Origin: a virus
DNA length: 39,618 nucleotides
Virus record (IMG/VR): IMGVR_UViG_3300047496_000183
Span: 1 to 39,618 of that record
Direction: 5' to 3' (one strand)
Shown: one piece after another, positions 7,833 through 16,576 of the stretch
How positions within the stretch are numbered: the first letter of the stretch is position 1
How the letters are laid out: each line of letters begins with the position of its first letter
Made by a program: the position numbers and the translations under genes
Notes under the pieces: generated by a model
Database searches by the model: none
Seen by the model: the letters and a program-made list of their open reading frames with translations, nothing else
Told to the model about the DNA's origin: nothing

Positions 7833-8294
7833 ATGAGTACAGAACTATACAGACAAGATCTTTGTGAATGGTGTGATCTTCAAATAAATCTAATGAAAAC
7901 TAGGCAATTTGAAAATTTGGATATTGAAAATTTGATAGAGGAAATACAAGACTTGGGCGATTCGAGAGCTAGTGAATTAGAAAGCTGTTTATGTGTGTTG
8001 TTTATGCATCTTCTTAAATGGAAATACCAACAACATCTCAGGAGTAAATCTTGGATATCCACTATCCGTGAACATGCTAGACGAGTACAAAAAAGACTTA
8101 AAAAAACTCCTAGTCTTAAACATCGTCTTTTAGAATTAGCAGAAAGTGCTTATGAAGATGCTCGTTGGGATGCTCATAAAGAAACTGAAATAGAGGAGTC
8201 AATATTTCCTTTGATAAATCCATTTAACATTTCAGAAGTATTGACTACTGACTGGTTAGAAAAGTGGAAAACACATCAAGACAACCTCCTATAG
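7833..8294 (+). CDS. DUF29 family protein
   Basis: This 153-residue protein matches the DUF29 pattern along its whole length. It has YRQDLCEWCDLQINLMKTRQ, NLDIENLIEEIQDLG, RASELESCLCVLFMHLLKW, then SKSWISTIREHARRVQKRL and AYEDARWDA. DUF29 proteins are small helical proteins of unknown function, commonest in cyanobacteria and some other Gram-negative bacteria; a copy in a phage is unusual and suggests capture from a host. A good ribosome binding site (AAGGAG) precedes the ATG by 8 bases. It is a lone plus-strand gene in a minus-strand region, with its own upstream TATAAT and inverted repeat. Its last 19 bases overlap the convergent KTSC-domain gene. The biochemical role is unknown. Confidence 0.85.
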   Translation: MSTELYRQDLCEWCDLQINLMKTRQFENLDIENLIEEIQDLGDSRASELESCLCVLFMHLLKWKYQQHLRSKSWISTIREHARRVQKRLKKTPSLKHRLLELAESAYEDARWDAHKETEIEESIFPLINPFNISEVLTTDWLEKWKTHQDNLL

Positions 8295-8977
8295 TTAAAT
8301 CTATCTCTTATATATTGATGCATGGCAGCGCCCAAACTTGGCGACTTTCCGCGCCACCAAGCCCCCCATCTATTCTGTCCCGTAGTTTGAGCCTGTGCCG
8401 CTCCCTGTTGGAATAGCTTGAAGATCCTAGGGGGTACGTTGTCATACTCATATACTGATCCCGAATTAAAGCGAACCCGCATTCTTCCGCTTCTAGGATC
8501 ATACCTAAACCCATACACATTGCTGCTATTGAGATTAGCCTTAGCAATCCCATTCTCGGCTTCTCCCGCGGGAAGGGTGATCTGCTGTCTCAATCTTGCT
8601 ATGATTTGCTGTACTTGATCTGGACGAGCAGAGAGAGCGTTTAATTCGGGGTCAGGTATGTTAGTAAGATAAGATCTAAATGCCCCCTCGTCCCCCCCAG
8701 CTAAGATCCATAGAAGATCGGCCCCTTGAGGGATAGAAGTATTAGAAGGGGGTGCTGGTGGAGCAGTAGGCGGAGTGGGAGGGGCTTGTTGTTCAGCAGG
8801 TTGTTGGGATTGTGATTCTTCTAGGTCTATTTCTTGAAGTCTAGTCCCAATATACTCAGCAGTTTGTAAGAGCAATCCCTCTAGCTCTGGAACAAGCTCT
8901 TCACCTCTCTCAAGTATGCCTTCAATCGCCAAAATAATCTCGTCAACGATAGCCAATAATAGTTCTTTTTCACTCAC
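8276..8977 (-). CDS. Virion-region protein with C-terminal KTSC domain
   Basis: The 233-residue protein has three parts. Residues 1-55 form an acidic helical region (ELLLAIVDEIILAIEGILER). Residues 56-82 are a Pro/Gln-rich linker (QQAPPTPPTAPPAPPS). Residues 150-233 form a KTSC-type domain (NSSNVYGFRYDPRSGRMRVR, SGSVYEYDNVPPRIFKLFQQ, YIRDRFNYRRL). KTSC is a short beta-rich domain first noted at the end of some lysyl-tRNA synthetases and common in phage and bacterial hypothetical proteins, where it may bind nucleic acid. Its start overlaps the stop of the upstream gene by 4 bases (ATGA), so it belongs to the tail/ejection operon. A virion or DNA-ejection role is inferred from position only. 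Confidence 0.75.
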   Translation of the reverse strand: MSEKELLLAIVDEIILAIEGILERGEELVPELEGLLLQTAEYIGTRLQEIDLEESQSQQPAEQQAPPTPPTAPPAPPSNTSIPQGADLLWILAGGDEGAFRSYLTNIPDPELNALSARPDQVQQIIARLRQQITLPAGEAENGIAKANLNSSNVYGFRYDPRSGRMRVRFNSGSVYEYDNVPPRIFKLFQQGAAQAQTTGQNRWGAWWRGKSPSLGAAMHQYIRDRFNYRRLS

Positions 8978-9780
8978 TTGGATCGCATTTGAGTAAACAT
9001 TTTTAGAATTTCACCTAATCCCTGCTGGCTCGATGGCATTGACTGCTGTGCAGAAGAAGGAGCGTTTCTTTGTTGAGGTTGTTGTTGAGAGGACGGTCCA
9101 TACATATTTCTCACTATAGAAGGCCACGACATACCAGATTCTTTGGTAATTTCTTGGATCGGTTTTTTAAAGCTTGGAAATGACATGGTAGTAAATGCTG
9201 CATCTTCTGGAGACTTTCCCGCCAGTATCATTCTTTCTAGAGCTGTAGATAATTGAGGAAATACAGACTCAAGAAAAGATGCTATATCTGTGATAGGAAC
9301 TGTAGATTTCATGTTTTGCGCTACATCTTGTACCTTAGTAGAAGTCTTTCTAGATTGAATAGCATCTGCTGCCTTTCGCACTGAAGCGACGCGAGGATCT
9401 GTCTGCTCTGTTTTCTCGTGTTGTGCTTGCGGGGTTTTTTCTAAAGAACTTAATCCTGCTCCTAATCCAGTAGCAAGAGATACACCTGTTTGCAAAGTAT
9501 TAGGTATAGACTGAGATCTTTGCATTTCTTGAAGGTTGTATTCTTCATCAGGAGTGAGTGTTCTTTGCCGACTTTGTTCGCTTAACCTTTGTTCTTCCTT
9601 CTCTTCTCCCCCTAATGTGTTTCTCAAATAAGATATAACTTGATCTGTACCAAATCCAGCAGCAGCAGCATCCCCAAAGAATCTAGTAAACCGACTGTCC
9701 AGTTTTCCCAGAGCTTTTACAGCTAAAGCAGAAGGTATTGCATTCTTTAGAAAAGGTAGTATTTTGGACAAGACAGCCAT
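8974..9780 (-). CDS. Putative internal virion / DNA-ejection protein
   Basis: I do not recognise a family for this 268-residue protein. It begins with an amphipathic or hydrophobic stretch (MAVLSKILPFLKNAIPSAL), then has a charged Gln/Glu/Arg-rich helical region (residues 57-90) and a small Gly/Ala segment (TGVSLATGLGAGLSS). It ends in a Gln/Ser/Pro-rich tail (SSQQQPQQRNAPSSAQQSMP). Such low-complexity helical proteins downstream of podovirus tail-tube genes are often ejected with the DNA. The start codon overlaps the upstream stop as TAATG at 9780, and the stop overlaps the KTSC gene start. Confidence 0.6.
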   Translation of the reverse strand: MAVLSKILPFLKNAIPSALAVKALGKLDSRFTRFFGDAAAAGFGTDQVISYLRNTLGGEEKEEQRLSEQSRQRTLTPDEEYNLQEMQRSQSIPNTLQTGVSLATGLGAGLSSLEKTPQAQHEKTEQTDPRVASVRKAADAIQSRKTSTKVQDVAQNMKSTVPITDIASFLESVFPQLSTALERMILAGKSPEDAAFTTMSFPSFKKPIQEITKESGMSWPSIVRNMYGPSSQQQPQQRNAPSSAQQSMPSSQQGLGEILKMFTQMRSK

Positions 9781-10928
9781 TATCTCTTCCTCGATAGTCT
9801 CTTGTTAAAAAATTGCATTCCAAATAAATCCCCCAATATATCAGTAGCAGTAGGGGTAAATGATATCTCTTGATTTTGTCTGTCTGAAAGGACAACGCCC
9901 CTTTTCTCTACCAATTCTTGTATCTTATTCAATATATTTTCTGAGTCATAACCCTTTTTTCTTAATTCAAAGGCGATTGAACCAATACTATCTTGTGGAG
10001 TGAGTCTATCCAAAATTTGTCCTGCAATTTCTGAATCACTACTTTTTGTTTTTTTCACATATTGCTGTAGAAAATCTACTCCTTGGGGAGCTTTTCCGTA
10101 TCGAAGCGATTTTATATATTCTGATTCTGGTTCAGATAATCCATAGACCCAATTCTTAGCATTGTTTCTAGATAAACCCTGATTATTAGCCAATAGATTT
10201 ACGGCCATCTCGGGCATGCCAAGTTTTTTTAATTCATCAACAGATTTATTTAATGATCTATAAGAAGAGTCTGTATTTATCGCCTTATTTAAAAAACCAA
10301 CTTTCTTTCTAAGAGGAGAACTAATCTTGCTTAAATTATTTACTTTGTCTTCCCATTCTTTTAATACTGTTTGTTCATCCTGTCCAGATCTAACTCTATC
10401 TAGAACATTGTTTTCCATCTGTTGTAAATATTCACCAGGCAAAGACTGGTAGGTTTGGGCATCTTGATTAGTCTGTAAAACAGTGTTTATTCTGTTTCTT
10501 AATGATTGCACTGCTCCTTCTGCTGTACTATTTCTATCATTAGCAAGTGCATAAGCTGATTGTAAATCTGATGCAGCTCCAGACATTAAAAACTTCTTAG
10601 CCTCTCTGTCCCTCCAATTTCCTTCAGGAGCGTTGTTAGAGGAAGAGTCTCCTTGTGTGGGTTGTTTTAAGGAGTTTTGATTTCCTCCTAAAGCTCCAAT
10701 AAGTCGATCTCTTTCTAATAATCTAGTCACACTAGGTCCAATTACTTCAGGAGGTAAAAATTTAGAAGCCTTAGCTATTTTTTCATAATCTGGACCTAAT
10801 TCTTTTAAATTTTGAGATAATCTATACCTTTCTACCTCTTTAGGAAGCTGCTCGCTCAAACCTTGAGCCATTCCCTGACCCAACTGCGTCCCCATGTCCC
10901 CTAATTGAGGAATAACTTGTAAGCCCAT
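9780..10928 (-). CDS. Putative internal virion / DNA-ejection protein, helical
   Basis: The 382-residue product is mostly charged and helical. A Gly/Gln-rich start (MGLQVIPQLGDMGTQLGQGM) leads to long helices with no Cys and no recognisable enzyme motif. It sits in a row of three genes (11551 to 8974) between the tail proteins and the adhesin cluster, the place where podoviruses keep ejection or internal core proteins. The TAATG overlap with the following gene suggests production in a fixed ratio. The family is not recognised; the function is inferred from position and composition. Confidence 0.6.
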   Translation of the reverse strand: MGLQVIPQLGDMGTQLGQGMAQGLSEQLPKEVERYRLSQNLKELGPDYEKIAKASKFLPPEVIGPSVTRLLERDRLIGALGGNQNSLKQPTQGDSSSNNAPEGNWRDREAKKFLMSGAASDLQSAYALANDRNSTAEGAVQSLRNRINTVLQTNQDAQTYQSLPGEYLQQMENNVLDRVRSGQDEQTVLKEWEDKVNNLSKISSPLRKKVGFLNKAINTDSSYRSLNKSVDELKKLGMPEMAVNLLANNQGLSRNNAKNWVYGLSEPESEYIKSLRYGKAPQGVDFLQQYVKKTKSSDSEIAGQILDRLTPQDSIGSIAFELRKKGYDSENILNKIQELVEKRGVVLSDRQNQEISFTPTATDILGDLFGMQFFNKRLSRKR

Positions 10929-10930
10929 AT

Positions 10931-11551
10931 TTACATCCCTTGCTGTTGACCAGGTTGTGCTGGTCCAGCTTTGTTAGAATTTCCATTCCACCAATTTGAA
11001 AATGCATTCCCTATTCCTTGTCCTATGGATCCGCCAGCAGCTGTTCCCATAGGACCAAAGAATGATCCTCCTAAACTTCCTATCAACCCTCCTAACTGAG
11101 CACCACCAAATCCTGGTTGAGCGGGTCTAAGGACGTTATTGTAGTAATTGCCCATCCCCATTTGACCTATTCCCTGTAGCCCTTGAGCTGCGTTCTGTCT
11201 TAATGATGCTCGCAGAGATCCTAATCTTTCTGCCAACCCCGCTCCGGCATTTACAGCAGAGTTTCTAAATCCGCTACTAGATAACGCTCCCGATCCCATG
11301 CCAGCAAACTGTTCTGATAATCCTGGAATCGTTTCTTGTTGGAATTGCCTCATCTCTGGCGCAGCAAATGCTTGGAAGTCTTGAGAATCATCTCCCAGCA
11401 ACCCTCTATAGTAATCTGCGGAATCTCCAAAAGCACCCCCTGCACCTGCCCCTTGTGAAGCCCTCATCAGTTGATCGTACAATCCCTGTTGACCAGGCCC
11501 GAACATCGGAAATTGCTGGTATTGCTCGGGACTTCCTCCCCAAAATGGCAT
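10931..11551 (-). CDS. Gly/Gln-rich virion protein, candidate ejection protein
   Basis: The 206-residue protein starts MPFWGGSPEQYQQFPMFGPG and continues with GLYDQLMRASQG. This opening (MPFWG, a Pro/Gln stretch, then a QxxLxxL helix) is one I associate with small virion-associated proteins of podoviruses. The C-terminal third is glycine-rich and weakly hydrophobic (LIGSLGGSFFGPMGTAAGG), possibly membrane-interacting. A strong GGAGG ribosome binding site lies 8 bases before the ATG. It is followed after 2 bases by the next ejection candidate. Assignment rests on composition and neighbourhood. Confidence 0.6.
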   Translation of the reverse strand: MPFWGGSPEQYQQFPMFGPGQQGLYDQLMRASQGAGAGGAFGDSADYYRGLLGDDSQDFQAFAAPEMRQFQQETIPGLSEQFAGMGSGALSSSGFRNSAVNAGAGLAERLGSLRASLRQNAAQGLQGIGQMGMGNYYNNVLRPAQPGFGGAQLGGLIGSLGGSFFGPMGTAAGGSIGQGIGNAFSNWWNGNSNKAGPAQPGQQQGM

Positions 11552-11554
11552 AAC

Positions 11555-12040
11555 TTAACCCTCCAAGACGTAATAAATCTTTACATCTGTGTTTGTATAA
11601 TTGGAATAGTTCATCGCTGTAGTGATGTTAATATTCGTAGTATCTATGTTAATTTCAATTTCCTTATTGTCATCAGGAGACGCATAAGGGATTGTTAAAC
11701 TACTATTCCCTATAAAATCAGAAGTAGCATACAGACATACTAAACGAAAAGAGTTTGTGTAACTGATCCCGTGAGGAACTGATTTAGTTGTAGAATTTGG
11801 AAGGGATCCAAACTGTACCACCTTGAGAAAGACTGTCCTATATTCCCCGCTAGCTCCCGGGTAAAGGAGTTCTCCAGTAGGGTATTGCTCCTGTACGTAT
11901 CTTCCTATTTTCCGCACGTTGATCGCGTTGGAGATCTTATTGAAATGCTCAGTTAATAAAGGGCGTGCCTCTTCCCATTTCTCTGGAAAAGTATTCGATA
12001 GTGGAAGAAATGCCTCTAGATTGGTAGAATCTATGCTCAT
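11555..12040 (-). CDS. Phage tail-associated structural protein
   Basis: The 161-residue protein starts MSIDSTNLEAFLPLS if ATG 12040 is used. I prefer it because an upstream in-frame start at 12076 would overlap the divergent gene at 12062. The segment EEARPLLTEHFNKISNAINV, then RKIGRYVQEQYPTGELLYPG and FLKVVQFGSLPNSTTKSVPH, is a pattern seen in short-tailed-phage tail or fibre-linked proteins: a helix followed by a beta domain. The product probably forms part of the tail tip between the tail tube and ejection proteins. Its promoter region is squeezed into 22 bases shared with the plus-strand gene at 12062. Confidence 0.65.
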   Translation of the reverse strand: MSIDSTNLEAFLPLSNTFPEKWEEARPLLTEHFNKISNAINVRKIGRYVQEQYPTGELLYPGASGEYRTVFLKVVQFGSLPNSTTKSVPHGISYTNSFRLVCLYATSDFIGNSSLTIPYASPDDNKEIEINIDTTNINITTAMNYSNYTNTDVKIYYVLEG

Positions 12041-12061
12041 AACATGGAAAATTGAGGGTTT

Positions 12062-12331
12062 ATGGAGTGGGTACAATTTATTATTTTTTTCCTAGGTGTG
12101 TTCGGTTTGTTCATTTGGAACAGAACTGAAGCTAGGACTGATAATCGGCATTTAGAGGCTAGATTAGACAGCCATCGAAATCTAATAGAATCCATTAAAG
12201 AAGACGGAATTAAATGGAGGGAAGAGATGATTGCCTTGAGAAAGGAAGCTATGCAGGAAAGCAAAGACTTCCATAATCGTCTATATTCATTAGAACTGAT
12301 GTATAGAAGAAATGATGTACAGAAGCATTGA
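12062..12331 (+). CDS. Membrane-anchored coiled-coil protein, copy 1 of a tandem pair
   Basis: The 89-residue protein has one N-terminal membrane segment (WVQFIIFFLGVFGLFIW, residues 3-19). A charged helix follows that looks coiled-coil (HLEARLDSHRNLIESIKEDG). The basic residues just after the membrane segment (NRTEARTDNRH) favour the C-terminus staying in the cytoplasm under the positive-inside rule. A neighbouring gene at 12338-12634 is clearly a duplicate. GAGG lies 5 bases before the ATG. The pair forms a plus-strand island inside the minus-strand tail operon. Functions such as superinfection exclusion, a holin-like role or a spanin-like role are possible; none is demonstrated. Confidence 0.75.
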   Translation: MEWVQFIIFFLGVFGLFIWNRTEARTDNRHLEARLDSHRNLIESIKEDGIKWREEMIALRKEAMQESKDFHNRLYSLELMYRRNDVQKH

Positions 12332-12337
12332 GGTTTT

Positions 12338-12634
12338 ATGGAATGGACGCAGCTAGTATTGTTTTTTATAGGAGTTTTTGGACTGTTCATTTGGAATCGA
12401 TCAGAAAACAGAACTGATATTAGGCACATGGATTCTAAACTAGAAGCACAAAGAAATTTAATCAATGCTATATACCAAGAAGGTAAAGAATGGCATGCAA
12501 GAATGGAAAAAAACGATATTGAGTATCGAGCGATCATGGCTAAGCAAGAGGCTGAATATCGAGCGATAATGGCCAAACAAGACTTAGAATTTAAAGAACA
12601 TTTAAAATATTTACATTCAGAAAGATTAAAATAG
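12338..12634 (+). CDS. Membrane-anchored coiled-coil protein, copy 2 of a tandem pair
   Basis: The 98-residue protein is a paralogue of the gene just upstream: MEWTQLVLFFIGVFGLFIWN against MEWVQFIIFFLGVFGLFIWN, then RNLINAIYQEGKEWHARM. It has the same single N-terminal membrane segment followed by a coiled coil. The C-terminal half contains an internal duplication in which EYRAIMAKQ occurs twice, 11 residues apart. This duplication is absent from copy 1. The two genes are 6 bases apart, and each has GAGG 5 bases before its ATG. The function is unknown. Confidence 0.75.
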   Translation: MEWTQLVLFFIGVFGLFIWNRSENRTDIRHMDSKLEAQRNLINAIYQEGKEWHARMEKNDIEYRAIMAKQEAEYRAIMAKQDLEFKEHLKYLHSERLK

Positions 12635-12635
12635 A

Positions 12636-13244
12636 TCATTGAATCCTAATAAATTGTAAATCCCAATATACATTCGAAAGTGTTAATCCAAAAAAGTTTT
12701 GTAAAATTAGTATATTTCCTGAACTGGTAAGTCTTAAACCATTAGATGCTGCTGTTTGAAGTGCAAATCTATTCGTAGCAGTACTGCTATAGTATCCCCA
12801 ATACAAGGAAATTAGATTCAGTGTCTGCGAATCAAATGCAGTAAACAGAAATGAGGAAATTGAGATTCCAGTAAAGTCCAAAACATTAGTAGTTCCAGAT
12901 GCTGTTAAAGTAATAGGAGTGGCAGAAGATTTTAAGTTAGTAATAGGAGTGGGAACAGAATCATTGGACCCGCGCGAATACTGCAACACTCCTATATTCG
13001 CTGTTTGTTGAAATGCATACAGTATAGGATTCGTTGTAGTAATAGGCGGAAGTCCAGTAGTAGGATTCTCAACATAAGCCGGTGTAGTCACTTTGTTGTG
13101 AAATCCATTGTTAGCTGTCATATCAGAAAATTTATAATGATCTACTCCAAAAGATGTGTCTAATTGCTGATTGTTTGTAAGCAATATAGATTGACTATCA
13201 TCTTGAAAATCTAGGGGTTGGGGGATGTTTGGATTGAATGCCAT
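12636..13244 (-). CDS. Virion-region beta-rich protein, unknown family
   Basis: The 202-residue protein begins MAFNPNIPQPLDFQDDSQSI and then LLTNNQQLDTSFGVDHYKFS. This polar segment resembles the leading part of podovirus fibre or tail proteins that list a datum before a beta domain. The C-terminal 110 residues are Thr/Ser/Leu-rich and probably beta-structured (ITLTASGTTNVLDFTGISIS). GGAG sits just before the ATG. It follows the tail-tube gp12-like gene by 2 bases and is in the same operon. A tail or fibre-linked structural role is likely but not proven. Confidence 0.6.
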   Translation of the reverse strand: MAFNPNIPQPLDFQDDSQSILLTNNQQLDTSFGVDHYKFSDMTANNGFHNKVTTPAYVENPTTGLPPITTTNPILYAFQQTANIGVLQYSRGSNDSVPTPITNLKSSATPITLTASGTTNVLDFTGISISSFLFTAFDSQTLNLISLYWGYYSSTATNRFALQTAASNGLRLTSSGNILILQNFFGLTLSNVYWDLQFIRIQ

Positions 13245-13246
13245 TT

Positions 13247-15472
13247 TTAAACTCCATAGCTAATGTTTTTTCCAGCTCTTCTAATCCATAAAATCAACAT
13301 ATCTAATTGGAAATAGCTTTGTTGCTCAACTCCAATCATTTGAGAATTAGAAAGAGTTAATTCTAATGTGATAAAATTTCCAGTAACTGGACAATATAAT
13401 CTTTGAATAGACTTTTGACCCTTTATCCCCCCCTCTTGTGAAGTAGGGACAATGCTTTCAAAAAATGGATCGGATTGACTAGTCACGATATTGTTGTTCT
13501 CAGGCTCTACATTGATTGGAGTAGTATCGTTATAGTCTAGATACACGTTCAGAGTCACAGCACCAGCAGAAGTATTCTCCATGAGAAAGTCAACTTGATT
13601 GAGTTGGATATTTTTTCCTTCATCAAGGAAGTTGAATTTCTTACTCACAATATTAAAATTATCTCTCAGATAAATAACGCCCCCTCCGATATAAGATTGC
13701 GAAATATCTAACTGAGGATCTGAAAACTGCTCTGTAGAAGGATTGTATTTGAATAAGGAGAACTGATTTGCATCGATTGCAATGATGCTAAAGACCTGAT
13801 CGTTTAATGTGCTGTATCCTGTTCCTGTAGGAATTGACCCTATGGAGATAACTTGCCCTGTTTGTAGATTGTGATTTATAGATTGTATTACTGTAGAAGT
13901 AGTTACATTTCCAGTTATTGCATTAATACTCAAACTTTTATCATTTGCTTGTTGAGCATCTAAATAGGAGATAAAACCTTGCTGATTTCCCCCAATAATT
14001 TCTGGAGTAAGATTTTGTTGCGCAACCCAAGTAATATGTTGACTTGCCCATGTAAAATGAGAATCTGCCCAAGTACGCTTTATGGGGACTTGAAAAGTTC
14101 CTAAGGATGTAAAAGAATCTGTAAATATAGCCCACGAATCATTTTCGTAGTTGTAGAGTAATCTTCTATTAGGATATACAACAGGGACACCTGCTACGGA
14201 TGGATAAGGATATGTCCAATAGGCAACTCTTTGTATAAAATCTCTTATTCCTTGAATTCTTATTGGACCGGAATTTGTGTTTCCGAATTGAAAGGTCAGA
14301 TCGGGTATTTTTATGTTAATCAATGCGCTTTTATAACTGTCGCAGGTCACAAACCCTTTGTTTCCCGTTCCCACAATGGAAGTATCAAACTGCACGCAGC
14401 TAAATGTAGAGCGAATTCCTAGCTCAGAGTTGCTTTTCTCTATTTGAAACGGTTGAATGGATAGCCCTGTATAGCGCAGTTGCCAAGTAGAGTTTTCACA
14501 GGATACAATTAGATAGTCTCGGACAAACCCAATAGTGGTAATCGCCTCTGATGTGGGGATATCTAAAAATCCCCCTTGTCCTATAATGTCATCTCGCCAA
14601 GAATTTGTAAGAAGTGGGCTTCCTATAGCTGACCATCTTATTCTTTGATAATAAGGAAGAGTTCCCTCTACAGTGTTAAATACAACTAATCTCCCTCTAA
14701 AAGGAGCAAAGCACAAACAAGTGCTAAGCAGATTACCCCCAGAATCAAGTTGCGGTGTAAAATCAGTCCAAGTAGCTCCATCTGTATACCTAATAGGATC
14801 TTTGTTATTTGTTACCCAAAATAATTTGCTATTTGATGCCGAAACCCAATAGTTTGTACTCCAGAAAAAATTTGCATCATTTCCTGTCCATGTTGTCCCA
14901 GGAATCCATTCAGTCCAGGACACTCCATATATGTAGGCATATTTTGTGTCGAAAGCAATCGTTTGTTGTTGCGAAGTGCTGACTAATTCTCTTTGTCTCA
15001 ATCCCATTGAAGGAAGCGAAGGGAAGTAGGTAAATGCGGCTGTAATTGCCGTTGACGCGAGAATAGGAGATGTTTGAATGGATATGGCTAGCGTGGAGTA
15101 GTTGATTGTCCCTGTTCCTCCTCCTAAGAGGATAAGTTCTCCATTCTCATTAGCATCTGTATAGGTCTGCGATCCTATAGTGATCGACACACTTCCAGGG
15201 GAAATCTCTGCATTTGTTTCTAGTGAGAGAATGGTTCTAATATTTCCAGTAAATGACCCATCTGCAGCTGTCGTTCCTAAACTTTGAGCCGTAAGTTCTC
15301 TCCCCAACCTCCCTAGAAGCTTTGTCCCTTGCTTGCGCTTCACCTTTTCTCGAAATACAAACGCATTGACTAGAGTAGGGAAGGCATCGTTAGGCAAGAG
15401 AAACTCTTCTCTTTCTTGAATTAACCCTGCAGAAAACCCAGCGATCTTAAGAGGAGTGTGTAATGAGCGCAT
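13247..15472 (-). CDS. Tail tubular protein, gp12-like (large tail-tube/nozzle protein)
   Basis: The 741-residue protein has the size and layout of T7-type tail tubular protein B. The N-terminus (EREEFLLPNDAFPTLVNAFV, then REKVKRKQGTKLLG) is the typical opening of this family. The middle is a Trp-rich beta-propeller-like region (TTWTGNDANFFWSTNYWVSA). An insert at about residues 520-580 (QSINHNLQTGQVISIGSIPT) resembles the FCCH domain found in many tail proteins. It builds the distal tail tube through which DNA leaves. I chose ATG 15472, giving MRSLHTPLKIAG, because it overlaps the upstream stop as TAATG; the frame is open to 15505. It is expressed with the gp11-like gene just upstream. Confidence 0.82.
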   Translation of the reverse strand: MRSLHTPLKIAGFSAGLIQEREEFLLPNDAFPTLVNAFVFREKVKRKQGTKLLGRLGRELTAQSLGTTAADGSFTGNIRTILSLETNAEISPGSVSITIGSQTYTDANENGELILLGGGTGTINYSTLAISIQTSPILASTAITAAFTYFPSLPSMGLRQRELVSTSQQQTIAFDTKYAYIYGVSWTEWIPGTTWTGNDANFFWSTNYWVSASNSKLFWVTNNKDPIRYTDGATWTDFTPQLDSGGNLLSTCLCFAPFRGRLVVFNTVEGTLPYYQRIRWSAIGSPLLTNSWRDDIIGQGGFLDIPTSEAITTIGFVRDYLIVSCENSTWQLRYTGLSIQPFQIEKSNSELGIRSTFSCVQFDTSIVGTGNKGFVTCDSYKSALINIKIPDLTFQFGNTNSGPIRIQGIRDFIQRVAYWTYPYPSVAGVPVVYPNRRLLYNYENDSWAIFTDSFTSLGTFQVPIKRTWADSHFTWASQHITWVAQQNLTPEIIGGNQQGFISYLDAQQANDKSLSINAITGNVTTSTVIQSINHNLQTGQVISIGSIPTGTGYSTLNDQVFSIIAIDANQFSLFKYNPSTEQFSDPQLDISQSYIGGGVIYLRDNFNIVSKKFNFLDEGKNIQLNQVDFLMENTSAGAVTLNVYLDYNDTTPINVEPENNNIVTSQSDPFFESIVPTSQEGGIKGQKSIQRLYCPVTGNFITLELTLSNSQMIGVEQQSYFQLDMLILWIRRAGKNISYGV

Positions 15473-16524
15473 TAGAACCCACCTTGAAGCCATCCCGCTC
15501 CCCACCCAGGCTGTTGGTTGGTTCCGCTAAATACAGTAACGTTTCTTTGCCCTATTTCCTCCACTCCTTGCCGCTCTAGAACCATCGCCTCTTGTCTGTA
15601 AAACCCTTCGAGGCAATTCTCTAAACCGTCGGCATCTTGTCTATCTCTTAAGATCTCACATGCAGCCCCATAAGCTATGTACTGCCACCATTGAGTTATG
15701 ATCGGAACATCTGTTTCCTCCATAAACTCTACGGGAGTTAAGTACGTCTCTAGTTCCATTTTGTGAGTGAGCATAGGAACAGGTCGTATTGTTAATTCGT
15801 TATTCCAATACAGGATAGAATAGGGCTTTCCTGGTTGGTATTGGCATACCCATAGGGTAAATACTGAACCTGCCGCTGGAATCAAATTGCCAAGAGCAAA
15901 ATTGATCGTAAAAGTGCCGCTGATGTAATTAACAGTCCCTATATTAACCAATAGATTTTGCCCAGGATTTTCGGTATTGATATTCTTCATTCCAGGAACT
16001 GAGGAGGTTTGAACTGGTACAGATACCACAGGATTCATAGTAACTAGCTGAAGGTTACCATTCCCATCGTCTGCAACAGATATTGCCTCTCCTGTTGTAC
16101 TTACACATCCTAAAGTTACTTCATTGCTTAAAAACGGACCCTGTATAGTAAAGTTAAAAGAAGTAGTTGTTCCATCTCCACTCGTAGGGGTGTATTTAGT
16201 GGGCCATCTGGGCCAAATGTTGTAAAACTGATCTCTAGACTTGTATAAATTGCCCCGTATCCCATCTACATAAACCGGATCTCTGACGCCTTGATTAAAG
16301 TTGATGTCTAAAGGGTAGCGATCGATGTAAGGGCGCGTGTAGAACTTGTACACACTCCTCATCTGATCTAGCTTAATGGTGTAAGGTAAATCTTGATTTG
16401 CAAATGTTTGGATGTATTGATTGATGACTGTATCGGGAAGCGAAGACTGGCTTGAAGACGATGTAAGCCTTCTCACCTTGGTCCGGATCATATTTACAGT
16501 GCTGTTTGTAGCTGCTATAGACAT
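15472..16524 (-). CDS. Tail tubular protein, gp11-like adaptor
   Basis: The 350-residue protein carries N- and C-terminal helical parts found in T7 gp11-like adaptors. The N-terminus has NMIRTKVRRLTSSSSQSSLP and DTVINQYIQTFANQD; the C-terminus has EETDVPIITQWWQYIAYGAA and CEILRDRQDADGLENCLEGF. The middle is a large beta insertion (residues 105-245), which makes it longer than T7 gp11. It likely forms the first ring between the portal and the gp12-like tail tube. AGGTG lies 6 bases before the ATG. Its TAA stop overlaps the next start. Confidence 0.75.
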   Translation of the reverse strand: MSIAATNSTVNMIRTKVRRLTSSSSQSSLPDTVINQYIQTFANQDLPYTIKLDQMRSVYKFYTRPYIDRYPLDINFNQGVRDPVYVDGIRGNLYKSRDQFYNIWPRWPTKYTPTSGDGTTTSFNFTIQGPFLSNEVTLGCVSTTGEAISVADDGNGNLQLVTMNPVVSVPVQTSSVPGMKNINTENPGQNLLVNIGTVNYISGTFTINFALGNLIPAAGSVFTLWVCQYQPGKPYSILYWNNELTIRPVPMLTHKMELETYLTPVEFMEETDVPIITQWWQYIAYGAACEILRDRQDADGLENCLEGFYRQEAMVLERQGVEEIGQRNVTVFSGTNQQPGWGAGWLQGGF

Positions 16525-16576
16525 TTACACCTGCTTAAATAGGGAGAAGAAAGGTTGTCCTCCCTTCTCCTGGGCA

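Noticed and set aside
12037-12639. 200-codon minus-strand frame opposite the two membrane/coiled-coil genes
   Set aside because: The two plus-strand frames are clear paralogues with ribosome sites and membrane segments; the antisense frame is Cys/Ser-rich and merely spans both copies.
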